In this document: piece by piece, positions 1-6,268 of the stretch
How positions within the stretch are numbered: position 1 is the first letter of the stretch
How the letters are laid out: every line of letters begins with the position of its first letter
Assembly (NCBI GenBank): GCA_002937555.1
Contig: PTKB01000081.1
Coordinates: 1 to 10,192 of the forward strand
Source of the DNA: Alphaproteobacteria bacterium MarineAlpha10_Bin2
Lineage (GTDB): Bacteria; Pseudomonadota; Alphaproteobacteria; UBA828
Direction of reading: 5' to 3'
Length of the DNA: 10,192 bases
The notes under the pieces: generated by a model
Told to the model about the DNA's origin: nothing
The model's input: the letters and a program-made list of their open reading frames with translations, nothing else
The model's database searches: none
Position numbers and translations under genes: made by a program

Positions 1-81
1 GCCACCGCCACCGCGCGATCCACCCGGGGAACGTCCCCAGGGACCGTTGCCGTTGCCGCCGCGTTGGTCAGACCATGGCAT
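1..81 (-). CDS. hflK: HflK N-terminus (partial, runs off the left edge)
   Basis: Only the first 27 codons are present. They read MPWSDQRGGNGNGPWG and continue into a Gly/Arg-rich stretch. HflK proteins start with this type of short Trp-containing, Gly/Asn-rich cytoplasmic segment, ahead of a transmembrane helix and an SPFH/band-7 domain that would lie outside the window. HflK forms a membrane complex with HflC that modulates the FtsH protease. The ATG at 79-81 (minus strand) is chosen because MPW is the family's usual opening; the Shine-Dalgarno match is weak. The gene is divergent from mrp, an arrangement I recall from other alphaproteobacteria. The call rests on this short N-terminus and the neighbour, so it is good but not certain. 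Confidence 0.8.
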   Translation of the reverse strand, partial: MPWSDQRGGNGNGPWGRSPGGSRGGGG

Positions 82-120
82 AGTTCACTCGCTTATTTGT
101 GTTAACAATCAAACTCGGCT

Positions 121-149
121 TTGCTCCAAGCCGGTTGGAGCCTTATATG
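121..149 (+). promoter_or_regulatory. Possible sigma-70 promoter for mrp
   Basis: TTGCTC at 121-126 and TATATG at 144-149 are separated by 17 bases, in the hflK/mrp divergent gap about 95 bases before the mrp start. Both hexamers are imperfect, so this is only a candidate. The rest of the gap (82-242) shows no further clear signal. Confidence 0.3.
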
Positions 150-242
150 TCACACAGTCCACCGGCGCAATGCACCTCATCATCATGAGGGGCATATGGG
201 CGGCATAGGGAATTGTTCAAGCAAAGAGGGGGAAGGCGGTGC

Positions 243-1376
243 ATGGCGGAAATAACTCGCGAGACGATATTGCAAGCGTTGGGGGGTGTCCGAAAGACCG
301 ATGGCGGCCAGGATGTCGTCAGCCTTGGTATGATAACGGGAGTTGTGGTGCGCGACGGAAATGTCGGCTTCGCGGTTGAAGTGGACGCTTCAGAAGGCGA
401 GGCAAGCGAGCCTTTGCGTCAAGAATGCGAGGCTGCGGTCGAAGCGGTACCGGGCGTGCTTTCGGTCACAGCAGTGCTGACGGCGGAACGACCGGCCCAG
501 CGCGGCGCCCCATCGCCGGAACAGGCGCCACCAAGCGCCGCGGCCCAACCCGGTCTGCCAGAGAATCAGGGTATTCCCGGTATCGGCGCAATTCTCGCCG
601 TCGCATCGGGCAAGGGCGGCGTCGGCAAATCCACGACAGCGGTCAATCTTGCCGTCGCCATGGCTGCCGACGGCGTACGCGTCGGGCTGCTCGATTGCGA
701 TGTTTTCGGACCCTCCATCCCCCGTATGATGCGCCTCTCCGGCAAGCCGGATACGGTTGGAGACTCGCAATTGATGCCGATGGAAAATTATAACGTGAAA
801 TGCATGTCCATGGGTTTCCTGGTCGAGGAAGACACGCCGATGATCTGGCGTGGGCCGATGGTGATGAGCGCGCTCGAACAAATGCTGCGGCAAGTGCGCT
901 GGGGCGAATTGGATATCCTGGTGTGCGACTTGCCGCCGGGCACCGGGGATGCGCAACTAACCATGGCTCAGAACGTTCCCTTGACCGGCGCTGTGGTGGT
1001 CTCAACGCCGCAGGACATCGCCCTGCTGGATGTGCGCCGCGGCATCGCCATGTTCGAGAAAGTCGACGTCCCGGTGTTTGGCATAATCGAAAACATGAGC
1101 TATTTCCTTTGCCCTCATTGCGGCGAACGCAGCGAAATATTTGCCCACGGCGGCGCGCGCGAGACGGCGGCCAAACTGGGCGTTGGATTTCTCGGAGAGA
1201 TCCCGCTGGATGGCGATATTCGCGCCACGTCCGACGCCGGCCAACCCATTGTCCTGGCACAGCCGCAAAGCCCGCATGCCGCTGCCTATCGCGGCATCGC
1301 CCATCGCGTGCTCGATCTTTGCCGAACCGCCCAAGACGGCGGTGAGCGACGCGCGCCGAATATTGTGATGATGTAA
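243..1376 (+). CDS. mrp: Mrp/ApbC-type P-loop ATPase, Fe-S cluster carrier
   Basis: This is a 377-residue protein of the Mrp/ApbC/NBP35 family, which binds and transfers [4Fe-4S] clusters to cytoplasmic apoproteins. Residues about 1-85 resemble the MIP18/DUF59 domain found at the N terminus of bacterial Mrp. A Pro/Ala-rich linker follows. The ATPase domain begins near residue 115 with the deviant Walker A GKGGVGKST at 123-131, then CDVFGPSIPRMM and the DLPPGTGDAQLT segment. A CPHC motif at 290-293 supplies the two cysteines that hold the bridging cluster in homodimers. ATG 243 is preferred over the upstream TTG at 213 because a purine-rich GGGGGAAGG lies just before it and the DUF59 domain begins there. 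Length and motifs are complete. It is divergent from hflK and converges on the small minus-strand ORF downstream. Confidence 0.95.
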   Translation: MAEITRETILQALGGVRKTDGGQDVVSLGMITGVVVRDGNVGFAVEVDASEGEASEPLRQECEAAVEAVPGVLSVTAVLTAERPAQRGAPSPEQAPPSAAAQPGLPENQGIPGIGAILAVASGKGGVGKSTTAVNLAVAMAADGVRVGLLDCDVFGPSIPRMMRLSGKPDTVGDSQLMPMENYNVKCMSMGFLVEEDTPMIWRGPMVMSALEQMLRQVRWGELDILVCDLPPGTGDAQLTMAQNVPLTGAVVVSTPQDIALLDVRRGIAMFEKVDVPVFGIIENMSYFLCPHCGERSEIFAHGGARETAAKLGVGFLGEIPLDGDIRATSDAGQPIVLAQPQSPHAAAYRGIAHRVLDLCRTAQDGGERRAPNIVMM

Positions 1377-1378
1377 GG

Positions 1379-1398
1379 GCGGCGCGTGGCTTCGCCGC
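1379..1398. terminator. Weak hairpin between convergent genes
   Basis: GCGGCG (1379-1384) and CGCCGC (1393-1398) form a 6-bp stem around an 8-base loop, immediately after the mrp stop and before the end of the opposing ORF. No run of T follows on either strand, so intrinsic termination is doubtful. Confidence 0.25.
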
Positions 1399-1401
1399 AA
1401 A

Positions 1402-1824
1402 TTAGCTTAGTTCCGTCCTTGCTGTAGGCGCGCCGCTGCACGGTGCCAATGGCGCGCTGATTGATGGCGCGGCGAGCGTTCGCGCCGCGCCGGCGCCGGG
1501 ATCGCGCCACATTGGCCGACGGCATGATAGAGCGCGCGCAAGCTCGACGGTGTCGGGATGTTCCCGCAGAATATTCCAGTAGGCCTTTTCCGCTTCAGCG
1601 AAACGGCTGAGAGTTTTAAGGCAGGACGCATGATGACAACGATAAAGCGGATCAGCCGCGCCGCCGGCGAGCGCCAATTCGATAAGGGACAAGGCCATAT
1701 CCGGGCTACCGGCGTGGAGCGCGGCGGAGCTTTCGGCATGTAGTGACGCGGCCGTGCGGCCGTGTGCGGCTTGTCGCCAGAGGCTCTTTTCATCCGCGTA
1801 GGGGCTGCTGTCGATAACGTTCAT
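1402..1824 (-). CDS. Small TPR-like hypothetical protein
   Basis: The ORF gives about 140 residues from ATG 1824; an upstream in-frame ATG at 1866 would add 14. I do not recognise a named family. Residues about 25-100 look like two or three degenerate tetratricopeptide helices, with segments such as MALSLIELALAGG, CHHASCLKTL and FAEAEKAYWNIL, which suggests a protein-interaction role. There is no signal peptide or membrane segment. After VELARAL the sequence turns into Ala/Pro/Arg-rich text without TPR character, and the overlapping frame reads LYHAVGQCGAIPA there instead, so the C terminus may be frameshifted. It stands alone, convergent to mrp and downstream of thyX on the same strand, with a CtrA-type box about 90 bases upstream of its start. 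The start choice is uncertain because no strong Shine-Dalgarno is visible. Confidence 0.5.
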   Translation of the reverse strand: MNVIDSSPYADEKSLWRQAAHGRTAASLHAESSAALHAGSPDMALSLIELALAGGAADPLYRCHHASCLKTLSRFAEAEKAYWNILREHPDTVELARALSCRRPMWRDPGAGAARTLAAPSISAPLAPCSGAPTARTELS

Positions 1825-1913
1825 AACCGCTCGCATGTTGTTCGATTCAGGCCGGCGGCGCACCATTGGCGCCGAGACAGTCTCCGACGGCTCCAGAAAG
1901 TAAAGGAAGTTGG

Positions 1914-1928
1914 TTAACCAATAGTTAA
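1914..1928. promoter_or_regulatory. Candidate CtrA box TTAA-N7-TTAA
   Basis: TTAACCAATAGTTAA matches the full CtrA consensus TTAA-N7-TTAA, including the CC after the first half-site. It sits in the AT-rich gap between thyX and the small TPR-like ORF, about 90 bases upstream of that ORF's ATG. It overlaps a perfect 12-bp palindrome, TTGGTTAACCAA, at 1910-1921. CtrA is the cell-cycle and motility response regulator of alphaproteobacteria. Chance occurrence of one such 8-base-specified site in 10 kb is possible, but its placement in a promoter-like gap favours function. Confidence 0.5.
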
Positions 1929-1983
1929 AAAGGGAAAACGCGGCAGGGAGCCGGAGTTGATTTGATACGGCAGACGATCCGCT

Positions 1984-2928
1984 TCAGCTTTCCAATTCCA
2001 GCACTGTCATGAGTTCGCGCCATTCGCGTTTGGAAAGGCCGCTTTCTGCTTGGCCGATCTTCTCGCCGGCGATCATTCGTTTGACGCTCTCGAGCGCCGT
2101 GGCCGAAAGGCGCACGCCGCCATGCTCATATTCCATGAACGCGGCATGGGCCAAGGGTACCCAGAGCTTGAGTGTATCGATCATAGCTTCGGCGTAGACG
2201 CGAATCTCGTATTGGGCATGAGAATCGGCGCGCAGACCGAGAAAACGCAGCAGATTGTACAGATCGGTCTTCCAATACCATTGCGTATAGTAATTGAGCG
2301 TGAGGTTCATGCGCGCCAGTTCCCGCGCCAGGCCGTCGCGCGCCGGGTCGCGTCTGGCGCCATCTTCGTTTTCGTTCAGTAATTCCATGTAATGGTCGTA
2401 GGCCCGGTTGGCATCATCGCGCAGCAGTTCATGCACGCGCGCCGCTTCAACGCCTTGCAGCACGTTGCCCCGACCTTGCCGATTATCGCTTGATTGGCTC
2501 GACAGCTGGTCCGGCGCCGGCACGTAAAATTCCTTATCCAGAATGGAATAACGGGCGGAATATTCGTTGACGTTGGCGGTGCGGTGGCGAATCCACTGGC
2601 GGGCAACGAAAATCGGCAGTTTGACGTGATATTTGATCTCGCACATCTCGAACGGCGTGGTATGGCGGTGGCGCATGAGATAGGCGATGAGGCCTTTGTC
2701 TTCGCTGACCCGCCGTGTGCCGCGCCCGTAAGAGACCCGCGCCGCCTGCACGATTGCGCCGTCATCGCCCATATAATCGACGACCCTGATAAAGCCGTGG
2801 TCGAGCACGGGAATAGCCTGGTAGAGAATTTCTTCAAGCGCCGGTGCGCAGGCGCGCCGCGTCGGCGTGCTGGCTGCCCGCATGGCGTCTATTTCGGCTT
2901 GTTGTTCCGGATTCAGGGGCATCGGCAT
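1984..2928 (-). CDS. thyX: Flavin-dependent thymidylate synthase ThyX
   Basis: This 314-residue protein belongs to the ThyX family, which makes dTMP from dUMP using methylene-tetrahydrofolate, FAD and NADPH, without producing dihydrofolate. The signature RHRx7S is intact at residues 114-124 (RHRTANVNEYS). The segment GLRADSHAQYEIR at 231-243 corresponds to the conserved dUMP/FAD-binding region, and QWYWKTDLYNLLRFL precedes it. The N-terminal 35 residues extend beyond the minimal fold, as in other alphaproteobacterial ThyX proteins. A second in-frame Met lies two codons after the chosen start (MPMP), and no strong Shine-Dalgarno decides between them. It is divergent from ssrA and shares a 5' region of roughly 100 bases with it. 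ThyX usually replaces ThyA; whether thyA is absent cannot be seen here. Confidence 0.96.
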   Translation of the reverse strand: MPMPLNPEQQAEIDAMRAASTPTRRACAPALEEILYQAIPVLDHGFIRVVDYMGDDGAIVQAARVSYGRGTRRVSEDKGLIAYLMRHRHTTPFEMCEIKYHVKLPIFVARQWIRHRTANVNEYSARYSILDKEFYVPAPDQLSSQSSDNRQGRGNVLQGVEAARVHELLRDDANRAYDHYMELLNENEDGARRDPARDGLARELARMNLTLNYYTQWYWKTDLYNLLRFLGLRADSHAQYEIRVYAEAMIDTLKLWVPLAHAAFMEYEHGGVRLSATALESVKRMIAGEKIGQAESGLSKREWRELMTVLELES

Positions 2929-2941
2929 CGCGTTGTTGCAG

Positions 2942-2964
2942 ACGGCGCCGTGAGCCGGCGCCGT
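2942..2964. repeat. 9-bp perfect inverted repeat upstream of thyX and ssrA
   Basis: ACGGCGCCG (2942-2950) and CGGCGCCGT (2956-2964) are exact reverse complements around a 5-base spacer. The repeat lies just upstream of the thyX start and just upstream of the ssrA promoter. It could fold as a hairpin in the thyX leader or act as an operator for either gene. Such a GC-rich repeat can also arise by chance in this genome. Confidence 0.4.
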
Positions 2965-2985
2965 GGGTTGACGGGAACGCGGCGC

Positions 2986-3014
2986 TTGGACGGCGCGGCG
3001 AAGATGTTTATATT
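2986..3014 (+). promoter_or_regulatory. Strong sigma-70-type promoter for ssrA
   Basis: TTGGAC (2986-2991) and TATATT (3009-3014) are separated by exactly 17 bases, close to the consensus on all points. The predicted transcript start is near 3021, immediately before the acceptor piece of tmRNA. A strong constitutive promoter is expected for this abundant RNA. Confidence 0.7.
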
Positions 3015-3106
3015 AGACCTGTTGGCGGATTTCCGTCGACTATGGCGATAAACGCCGCACGAAATAAGCGTTGCGGACCCGGGGGCAGTACCCGGCGCCT
3101 CCACCA

Positions 3107-3166
3107 ATTCGAACCGGTCTCCTTGGCGTGAAGCGCGTCTGGCCAGGCCGGCGCGAAACCGTTTAA
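3107..3166 (+). other. Predicted excised spacer of the ssrA precursor
   Basis: This segment joins the mature CCA end of the acceptor piece (3104-3106) to the mature 5' GGGGG of the coding piece (3167). In permuted tmRNAs it is cut out by RNA processing. The limits are inferred from the acceptor-stem pairing. Confidence 0.7.
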
Positions 3167-3250
3167 GGGGGCGAACCAGGATCGACGTGCGTGGTAAAGG
3201 TTCGGTTTTCGCTCGGTATGGTACCACCGTTATCGGGCCAAAATGTAAGT

Positions 3251-3283
3251 GCGAATGATAATGAAGTAGCACTCGCTGCCTAG
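3251..3283 (+). other. ssrA: tmRNA proteolysis-tag reading frame (ANDNEVALAA, stop)
   Basis: Reading from the resume codon GCG at 3251, the frame gives ANDNEVALAA and then TAG (3281-3283). With the alanine carried by tmRNA the full tag would be AANDNEVALAA. The AND start and the terminal LAA are hallmarks of ssrA tags: LAA is the ClpX-recognised end, and the AANDN part is contacted by SspB. A 10-bp palindrome, CCTAGCTAGG (3284-3293), follows directly after the stop. Confidence 0.92.
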
Positions 3284-3305
3284 CCTAGCTAGGTAAGCGC
3301 GGTTC

Positions 3306-3333
3306 GGGGGGCACCGGGCAACAGAAGCCCCCC
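3306..3333 (+). other. GC-rich stem within the tmRNA coding piece
   Basis: GGGGGGC (3306-3312) pairs perfectly with GCCCCCC (3327-3333) across a 14-base loop, downstream of the tag stop. This is the position of the pseudoknot domain in tmRNAs. I could not identify a second strand that completes a pseudoknot. Confidence 0.6.
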
Positions 3334-3348
3334 ACTTTACGGGCTGCG

Positions 3349-3364
3349 GCTCCTTAAAAGGAGC
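3349..3364 (+). other. Hairpin GCTCCT-TAAA-AGGAGC near the tmRNA 3' end
   Basis: GCTCCTTAAAAGGAGC can fold as a 6-bp stem with a TAAA loop, about 50 bases before the sspB start. No T-run follows, so it is more likely a structural or processing element of the coding RNA than an intrinsic terminator. Read-through into sspB is therefore possible. Confidence 0.5.
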
Positions 3365-3412
3365 GTAGTTCGCAAGGTTCAAGGGGGCGCCGCAGGGAGG
3401 ACGAGAAGAGGC

Positions 3413-4063
3413 ATGGGCAAGGATCATATCGGCTACGACGATTTGGTGGACAATGCCCTGCGCGGCGCCATGCGCGAAGTAATGCTGCGCGTCGCCGAAA
3501 ACGGCCTCTTGGGCAGCCATCACCTGTACATAACCTTTCGTACCGGGTTTCCCGGCGTGGACATTCCCGGCTATCTGCGTGACCGCTACCCCGACGAATT
3601 GACGATCGTTCTGCAACACCAATTTTGGGGGTTGGAGGTGACGGAAGAAGGATTCTCGGTGACCCTCAGCTTCAATAAGGCGCGCGAATATGTGAGCGTG
3701 CCATTTGCCGCATTGACCCGATTCGCCGATCCCGGCGTGAAATTCGGTTTGCAGTTTGAGATCAAGTCGACGGGCGGTCCCGGCAAATTGCAATTGGTGG
3801 CCGACGACGATGAAGCCATGGCGGAAGCGGAAAAAGACGATTCGGCGTTGGATGACTTGACCGAATTGGGCGCTAACAGAGACGACGCGGCCGAGCCAGC
3901 CGCAGTGACGGAAGCGGCAGACGCGGGCGATGCAATCGTCGCAGAGGCGGCGGAGGACGATTCCAGCGACAGTGTAAACGATCCGGATTCGGCGCAAGAC
4001 GTAGGCGAAGCGAACGAATCGGGCGCTGAAGTCGTCACGCTTGATTCGTTTCGCAAGAAATAG
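3413..4063 (+). CDS. sspB: SspB-type ClpXP specificity-enhancing adaptor
   Basis: This 216-residue protein matches the SspB family in its alphaproteobacterial form. SspB binds the N-terminal part of ssrA tags and tethers tagged substrates to ClpX. Residues about 5-125 form the folded dimeric domain: an amphipathic N-terminal helix (DDLVDNALRGAMREVML), then HHLYITFRT, a GVDIPGYL loop, and strands through FGLQFEIK. Residues about 130-204 are a long acidic Asp/Glu/Ala-rich linker. The last residues, EVVTLDSFRKK, form the C-terminal ClpX-binding (XB) tail. All functional parts are present, so it should be active. ATG 3413 has purine-rich GGGAGGA and AGAAGAG upstream. It follows ssrA by about 50 bases with no clear terminator between them. 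Confidence 0.93.
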   Translation: MGKDHIGYDDLVDNALRGAMREVMLRVAENGLLGSHHLYITFRTGFPGVDIPGYLRDRYPDELTIVLQHQFWGLEVTEEGFSVTLSFNKAREYVSVPFAALTRFADPGVKFGLQFEIKSTGGPGKLQLVADDDEAMAEAEKDDSALDDLTELGANRDDAAEPAAVTEAADAGDAIVAEAAEDDSSDSVNDPDSAQDVGEANESGAEVVTLDSFRKK

Positions 4064-4126
4064 AGTTGCCTCGGCGTTCGTGCGGCCGTGCCGCTGGAGC
4101 GCGGATGATACGCGGCCCAACATTCC

Positions 4127-4780
4127 ATGCCACTCGACCCCGAACTTTATGGCACCTTTTTGGTGGTGGCGCTGGCTGCCATTCTTTCTCCGGGTCCCGA
4201 TACGCTGCTGATCATCCGTGCCGCCCTGAGCGGCGGCAATGGCCATGGTTTCGCGGCCCTGATCGGCGTGCAAATCGGTCTTCTCGGCCATTTGGCGGCG
4301 GCGGTATTCGGCCTGTCGATCTTGTTATTGGCGGCGCCGCTGGCGCTTGAGGGTGTCGCTCTGGCCGGCGCGCTTTATCTTTGTTGGCTGGGCTACCGCA
4401 ACTTGCGCGCCGCAGCCAAGGGCGACATGGCGGGCGAGAGCGGCTTGGCGCCAGTTGCCAAAGTGGGCGCCGGTACTGTGTGCCGTGATGCAATCCTGAC
4501 GAACTTACTCAATCCCAAAGTGATCCTCCTCTTCATCGCCGTGATGCCCGGCTTCGTCGCGCCGGGGCAGTCTTCCATACCGTTGCAATTGGCGCTTCTC
4601 GGTGCATCGATCATCCTGCTGAACATAATTTGGCAGGGCGCGCTGGTGTTGGTTGCCGGACGCGCGCGGCGTTGGCTTACGCGGCCCGGCGTTCAACGTG
4701 GCATCGCGCTCGCCACGGGGCTGGTATTCATCGCTTTCGCCGGCCTGATGGTGACGGAATTTGTCGCCGCACCCGCTTGA
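4127..4780 (+). CDS. LysE/RhtB-family amino-acid exporter
   Basis: This 217-residue integral membrane protein has the usual LysE-superfamily size and about six hydrophobic segments. The N-terminal SPGPD motif is at residues 21-25, and the second-half signature NLLNPK is at 126-131, followed by the hydrophobic stretch VILLFIAVMPGFV. Members export amino acids or homoserine lactone-like metabolites from the cytoplasm by proton exchange. The substrate cannot be assigned from sequence. The start at 4127 fits the family N terminus, but its Shine-Dalgarno is weak. It lies 63 bases after sspB and 35 bases before the RNA methyltransferase gene on the same strand, so co-transcription is plausible without implying shared function. 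Confidence 0.9.
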   Translation: MPLDPELYGTFLVVALAAILSPGPDTLLIIRAALSGGNGHGFAALIGVQIGLLGHLAAAVFGLSILLLAAPLALEGVALAGALYLCWLGYRNLRAAAKGDMAGESGLAPVAKVGAGTVCRDAILTNLLNPKVILLFIAVMPGFVAPGQSSIPLQLALLGASIILLNIIWQGALVLVAGRARRWLTRPGVQRGIALATGLVFIAFAGLMVTEFVAAPA

Positions 4781-4815
4781 GCCACCCGCCACCGTCCGTG
4801 ATATAGCTCTCAACC

Positions 4816-6186
4816 GTGCAGTGCGAATTAACCATAGAAGCGCTCGGCACCGGCGGTGACGGCATCGCCCGGCGCGATGGCGTAAAGCTGTATGTTCCCG
4901 GTGCGCTGCCGGGGGAGCGGGTGCGCGTGGAACTCGGACAGGCGGCGCCCGGCGGTAGGCGTGCGCGCCTGTTGGAACGCCTGACGGAATCGCCCCAGCG
5001 AGCGTCGCCTCCGTGCGAATACTTCGGCGATTGCGGCGGCTGTGTAGCACAGCATGTTGCCGCCCGGCCCTACGCCGATTGGAAAGTGGATATAATCCGC
5101 GACGCGCTGGCTCATCGTGGCCTGGCGGACATTGCCATGGCGCCCCTGATCACTTCGCCACGGGCAACCCGGCGGCGCGCGCGCCTTGCCGTGGCCCACC
5201 GCCGCAGGGCCCGGGGCGCGGTTGTGTTGGGATTTCGCCGGCGCGGCAGCGAAGAGGTTGTCGACGTTGAACGCTGCACCGTGCTTCTGCCGGCGCTCGA
5301 AGCGCTTTTGAAGCCCTTGCGGGGCCTGGCGGCGGAAACAGATGTAGCGGAAATTTCCCTCACCCAGGCGCATGAAGGTATCGACATTATCCTGCACGGC
5401 TTCGACGCTCCGCCAGATCTGGAAACCCGTGAAGCGCTGGCCGCCTTCACCCATGCGCAAGGCATCCAGCGCCTGTCGGTGGAGAGCCTAGCGGCTGAGA
5501 GGGGGCGCAAGAGAGCCCGCGGGCACGGCGGCAGAGTCAAGCGGCAGCGGCAAGCGCCGGTGTTGGAGATCATCGCGCAGCCTGGCCCGGTGCGCGCTTG
5601 TTTCGCCGGTGTGTGGGTTGACCTTCCACCTGGTGCCTTTCTGCAGCCGACGGCGGCGGGCGAGGACACCATCCGGCGCCTGGTGCACGACGGCTTGGGA
5701 CTGACAGATTTAGCCCAAGGCAAACGCGGCGCGCGAGTCGCCGACCTTTATGCCGGTCTTGGCGGCATCGGCTTTGCGTTGGCATCAAGCGCCGCCGAGA
5801 GCGCACCGCCCCACCAGGTAGCGATGTTCGAAGGCAGCGCCGAAATGGTGAGCGCGGCCGGGGCAGCGGCGCGACAATCCGGGTATTCCGTCACGGCGGA
5901 AGTGCGCGATCTCGCCCGACGGCCGCTCAGTGTGAGTGAATTGAAGCCCTATGATGCGGTCGTTTTCGACCCGCCGCGCGCCGGCGCACGGGCGCAAGCT
6001 GAGGCACTGGCGGCCTCCGGCGTGGCGCGCATTGCCGCGGTATCCTGCAACGCGGCCAGTTTCGCGCGCGATGCCCGCATCTTAATCGATGGCGGCTATC
6101 GAATGTGCACCCTCACTCCGATCGACCAGTTCCTGTGGTCGAGCCATGTCGAGCTGGTGGCGATTTTTGGCCGTGACGGGGACTAA
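4816..6186 (+). CDS. [4Fe-4S] class I RNA m5U methyltransferase (TrmA/RlmC/RlmD family)
   Basis: This 456-residue SAM-dependent enzyme is predicted to methylate C5 of a uridine in rRNA or tRNA. A TRAM-like N terminus (residues 1-55, EALGTGGDGIARRDG and VPGALPGERVRVEL) is followed by the iron-sulfur ligands C67, C73 and C76 (CEYFGDCGGC), with C154 as the fourth. The GAFLQ motif is at 273-277, the SAM-binding DLYAGLGGIGFAL at 310-322, DPPR at 385-388, and the catalytic Cys411 in VSCNAASFARDA. The C terminus has the family DQFLWSSHVELVAIF segment. Residues 225-247 form a basic Arg/Lys-rich insertion. The start is GTG 4816, because an in-frame TAG lies four codons upstream and the TRAM fold begins immediately; no Shine-Dalgarno is obvious. 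Whether it acts on rRNA (RlmC/RlmD-like) or tRNA (TrmA-like) cannot be decided, so no symbol is given. Confidence 0.92.
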   Translation: MQCELTIEALGTGGDGIARRDGVKLYVPGALPGERVRVELGQAAPGGRRARLLERLTESPQRASPPCEYFGDCGGCVAQHVAARPYADWKVDIIRDALAHRGLADIAMAPLITSPRATRRRARLAVAHRRRARGAVVLGFRRRGSEEVVDVERCTVLLPALEALLKPLRGLAAETDVAEISLTQAHEGIDIILHGFDAPPDLETREALAAFTHAQGIQRLSVESLAAERGRKRARGHGGRVKRQRQAPVLEIIAQPGPVRACFAGVWVDLPPGAFLQPTAAGEDTIRRLVHDGLGLTDLAQGKRGARVADLYAGLGGIGFALASSAAESAPPHQVAMFEGSAEMVSAAGAAARQSGYSVTAEVRDLARRPLSVSELKPYDAVVFDPPRAGARAQAEALAASGVARIAAVSCNAASFARDARILIDGGYRMCTLTPIDQFLWSSHVELVAIFGRDGD

Positions 6187-6233
6187 AGTAGTGAGAAAAT
6201 AGCAATGGTTGTGGGATATTTCTGAATCGCTTG

Positions 6234-6255
6234 GCAATAGAACATTGCAATTTTT
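6234..6255 (+). terminator. Possible weak intrinsic terminator after the RNA methyltransferase gene
   Basis: GCAAT (6234-6238) and ATTGC (6244-6248) form a 5-bp stem with a 5-base loop, followed by AATTTTT. The stem is short and AT-rich, so activity is uncertain, but it is placed correctly about 50 bases after the stop codon. Confidence 0.35.
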
Positions 6256-6268
6256 GACCTAATAAAAT

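Larger units (their letters stand above)
3021..3364 (+). ncRNA. ssrA: Permuted two-piece tmRNA (alphaproteobacterial type)
   Basis: tmRNA rescues stalled ribosomes and tags the nascent protein for degradation. The gene has the circularly permuted alphaproteobacterial order. The acceptor piece (about 3021-3106) comes first and ends in GGCGCCTCCACCA, with the T arm CCGGG/CCCGG around the loop GGCAGTA. A spacer of about 60 bases (3107-3166) follows and should be removed. The coding piece begins at 3167 with GGGGGCGAACCAGGATCGACG, the tmRNA 5' consensus including the D-arm region. GGGGGCG (3167-3173) pairs with CGCCTCC (3096-3102) as a 7-bp acceptor stem with one G-U, which confirms the permuted pairing. 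Further complementarity is visible: CGTGCG (3186-3191) with CGCACG (3056-3061), and hairpins at 3044-3056, 3306-3333 and 3349-3364. Both outer ends are estimates: the 5' end from the promoter and the 3' end from the last hairpin. Confidence 0.93.

Noticed and set aside
2938..2964. Inverted repeat as an intrinsic terminator or riboswitch for thyX
   Set aside because: No T-run follows the stem, and no folate- or nucleotide-sensing fold that I recognise is present.
3284..3293. Palindrome CCTAGCTAGG as an operator
   Set aside because: It lies inside the tmRNA coding piece directly after the tag stop, so RNA structure is the simpler explanation.
3230..4291. Minus-strand open frame of 353 codons opposite sspB
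   Set aside because: It runs through the tmRNA tag region and the reverse of sspB, and its composition is that of a mirrored frame. The plus-strand SspB domains and XB tail settle the strand.
4777..4807. Promoter directly in front of the RNA methyltransferase gene
   Set aside because: TTGAGC and TATAGC are 19 bases apart and would make the message nearly leaderless. The match is too weak to list.
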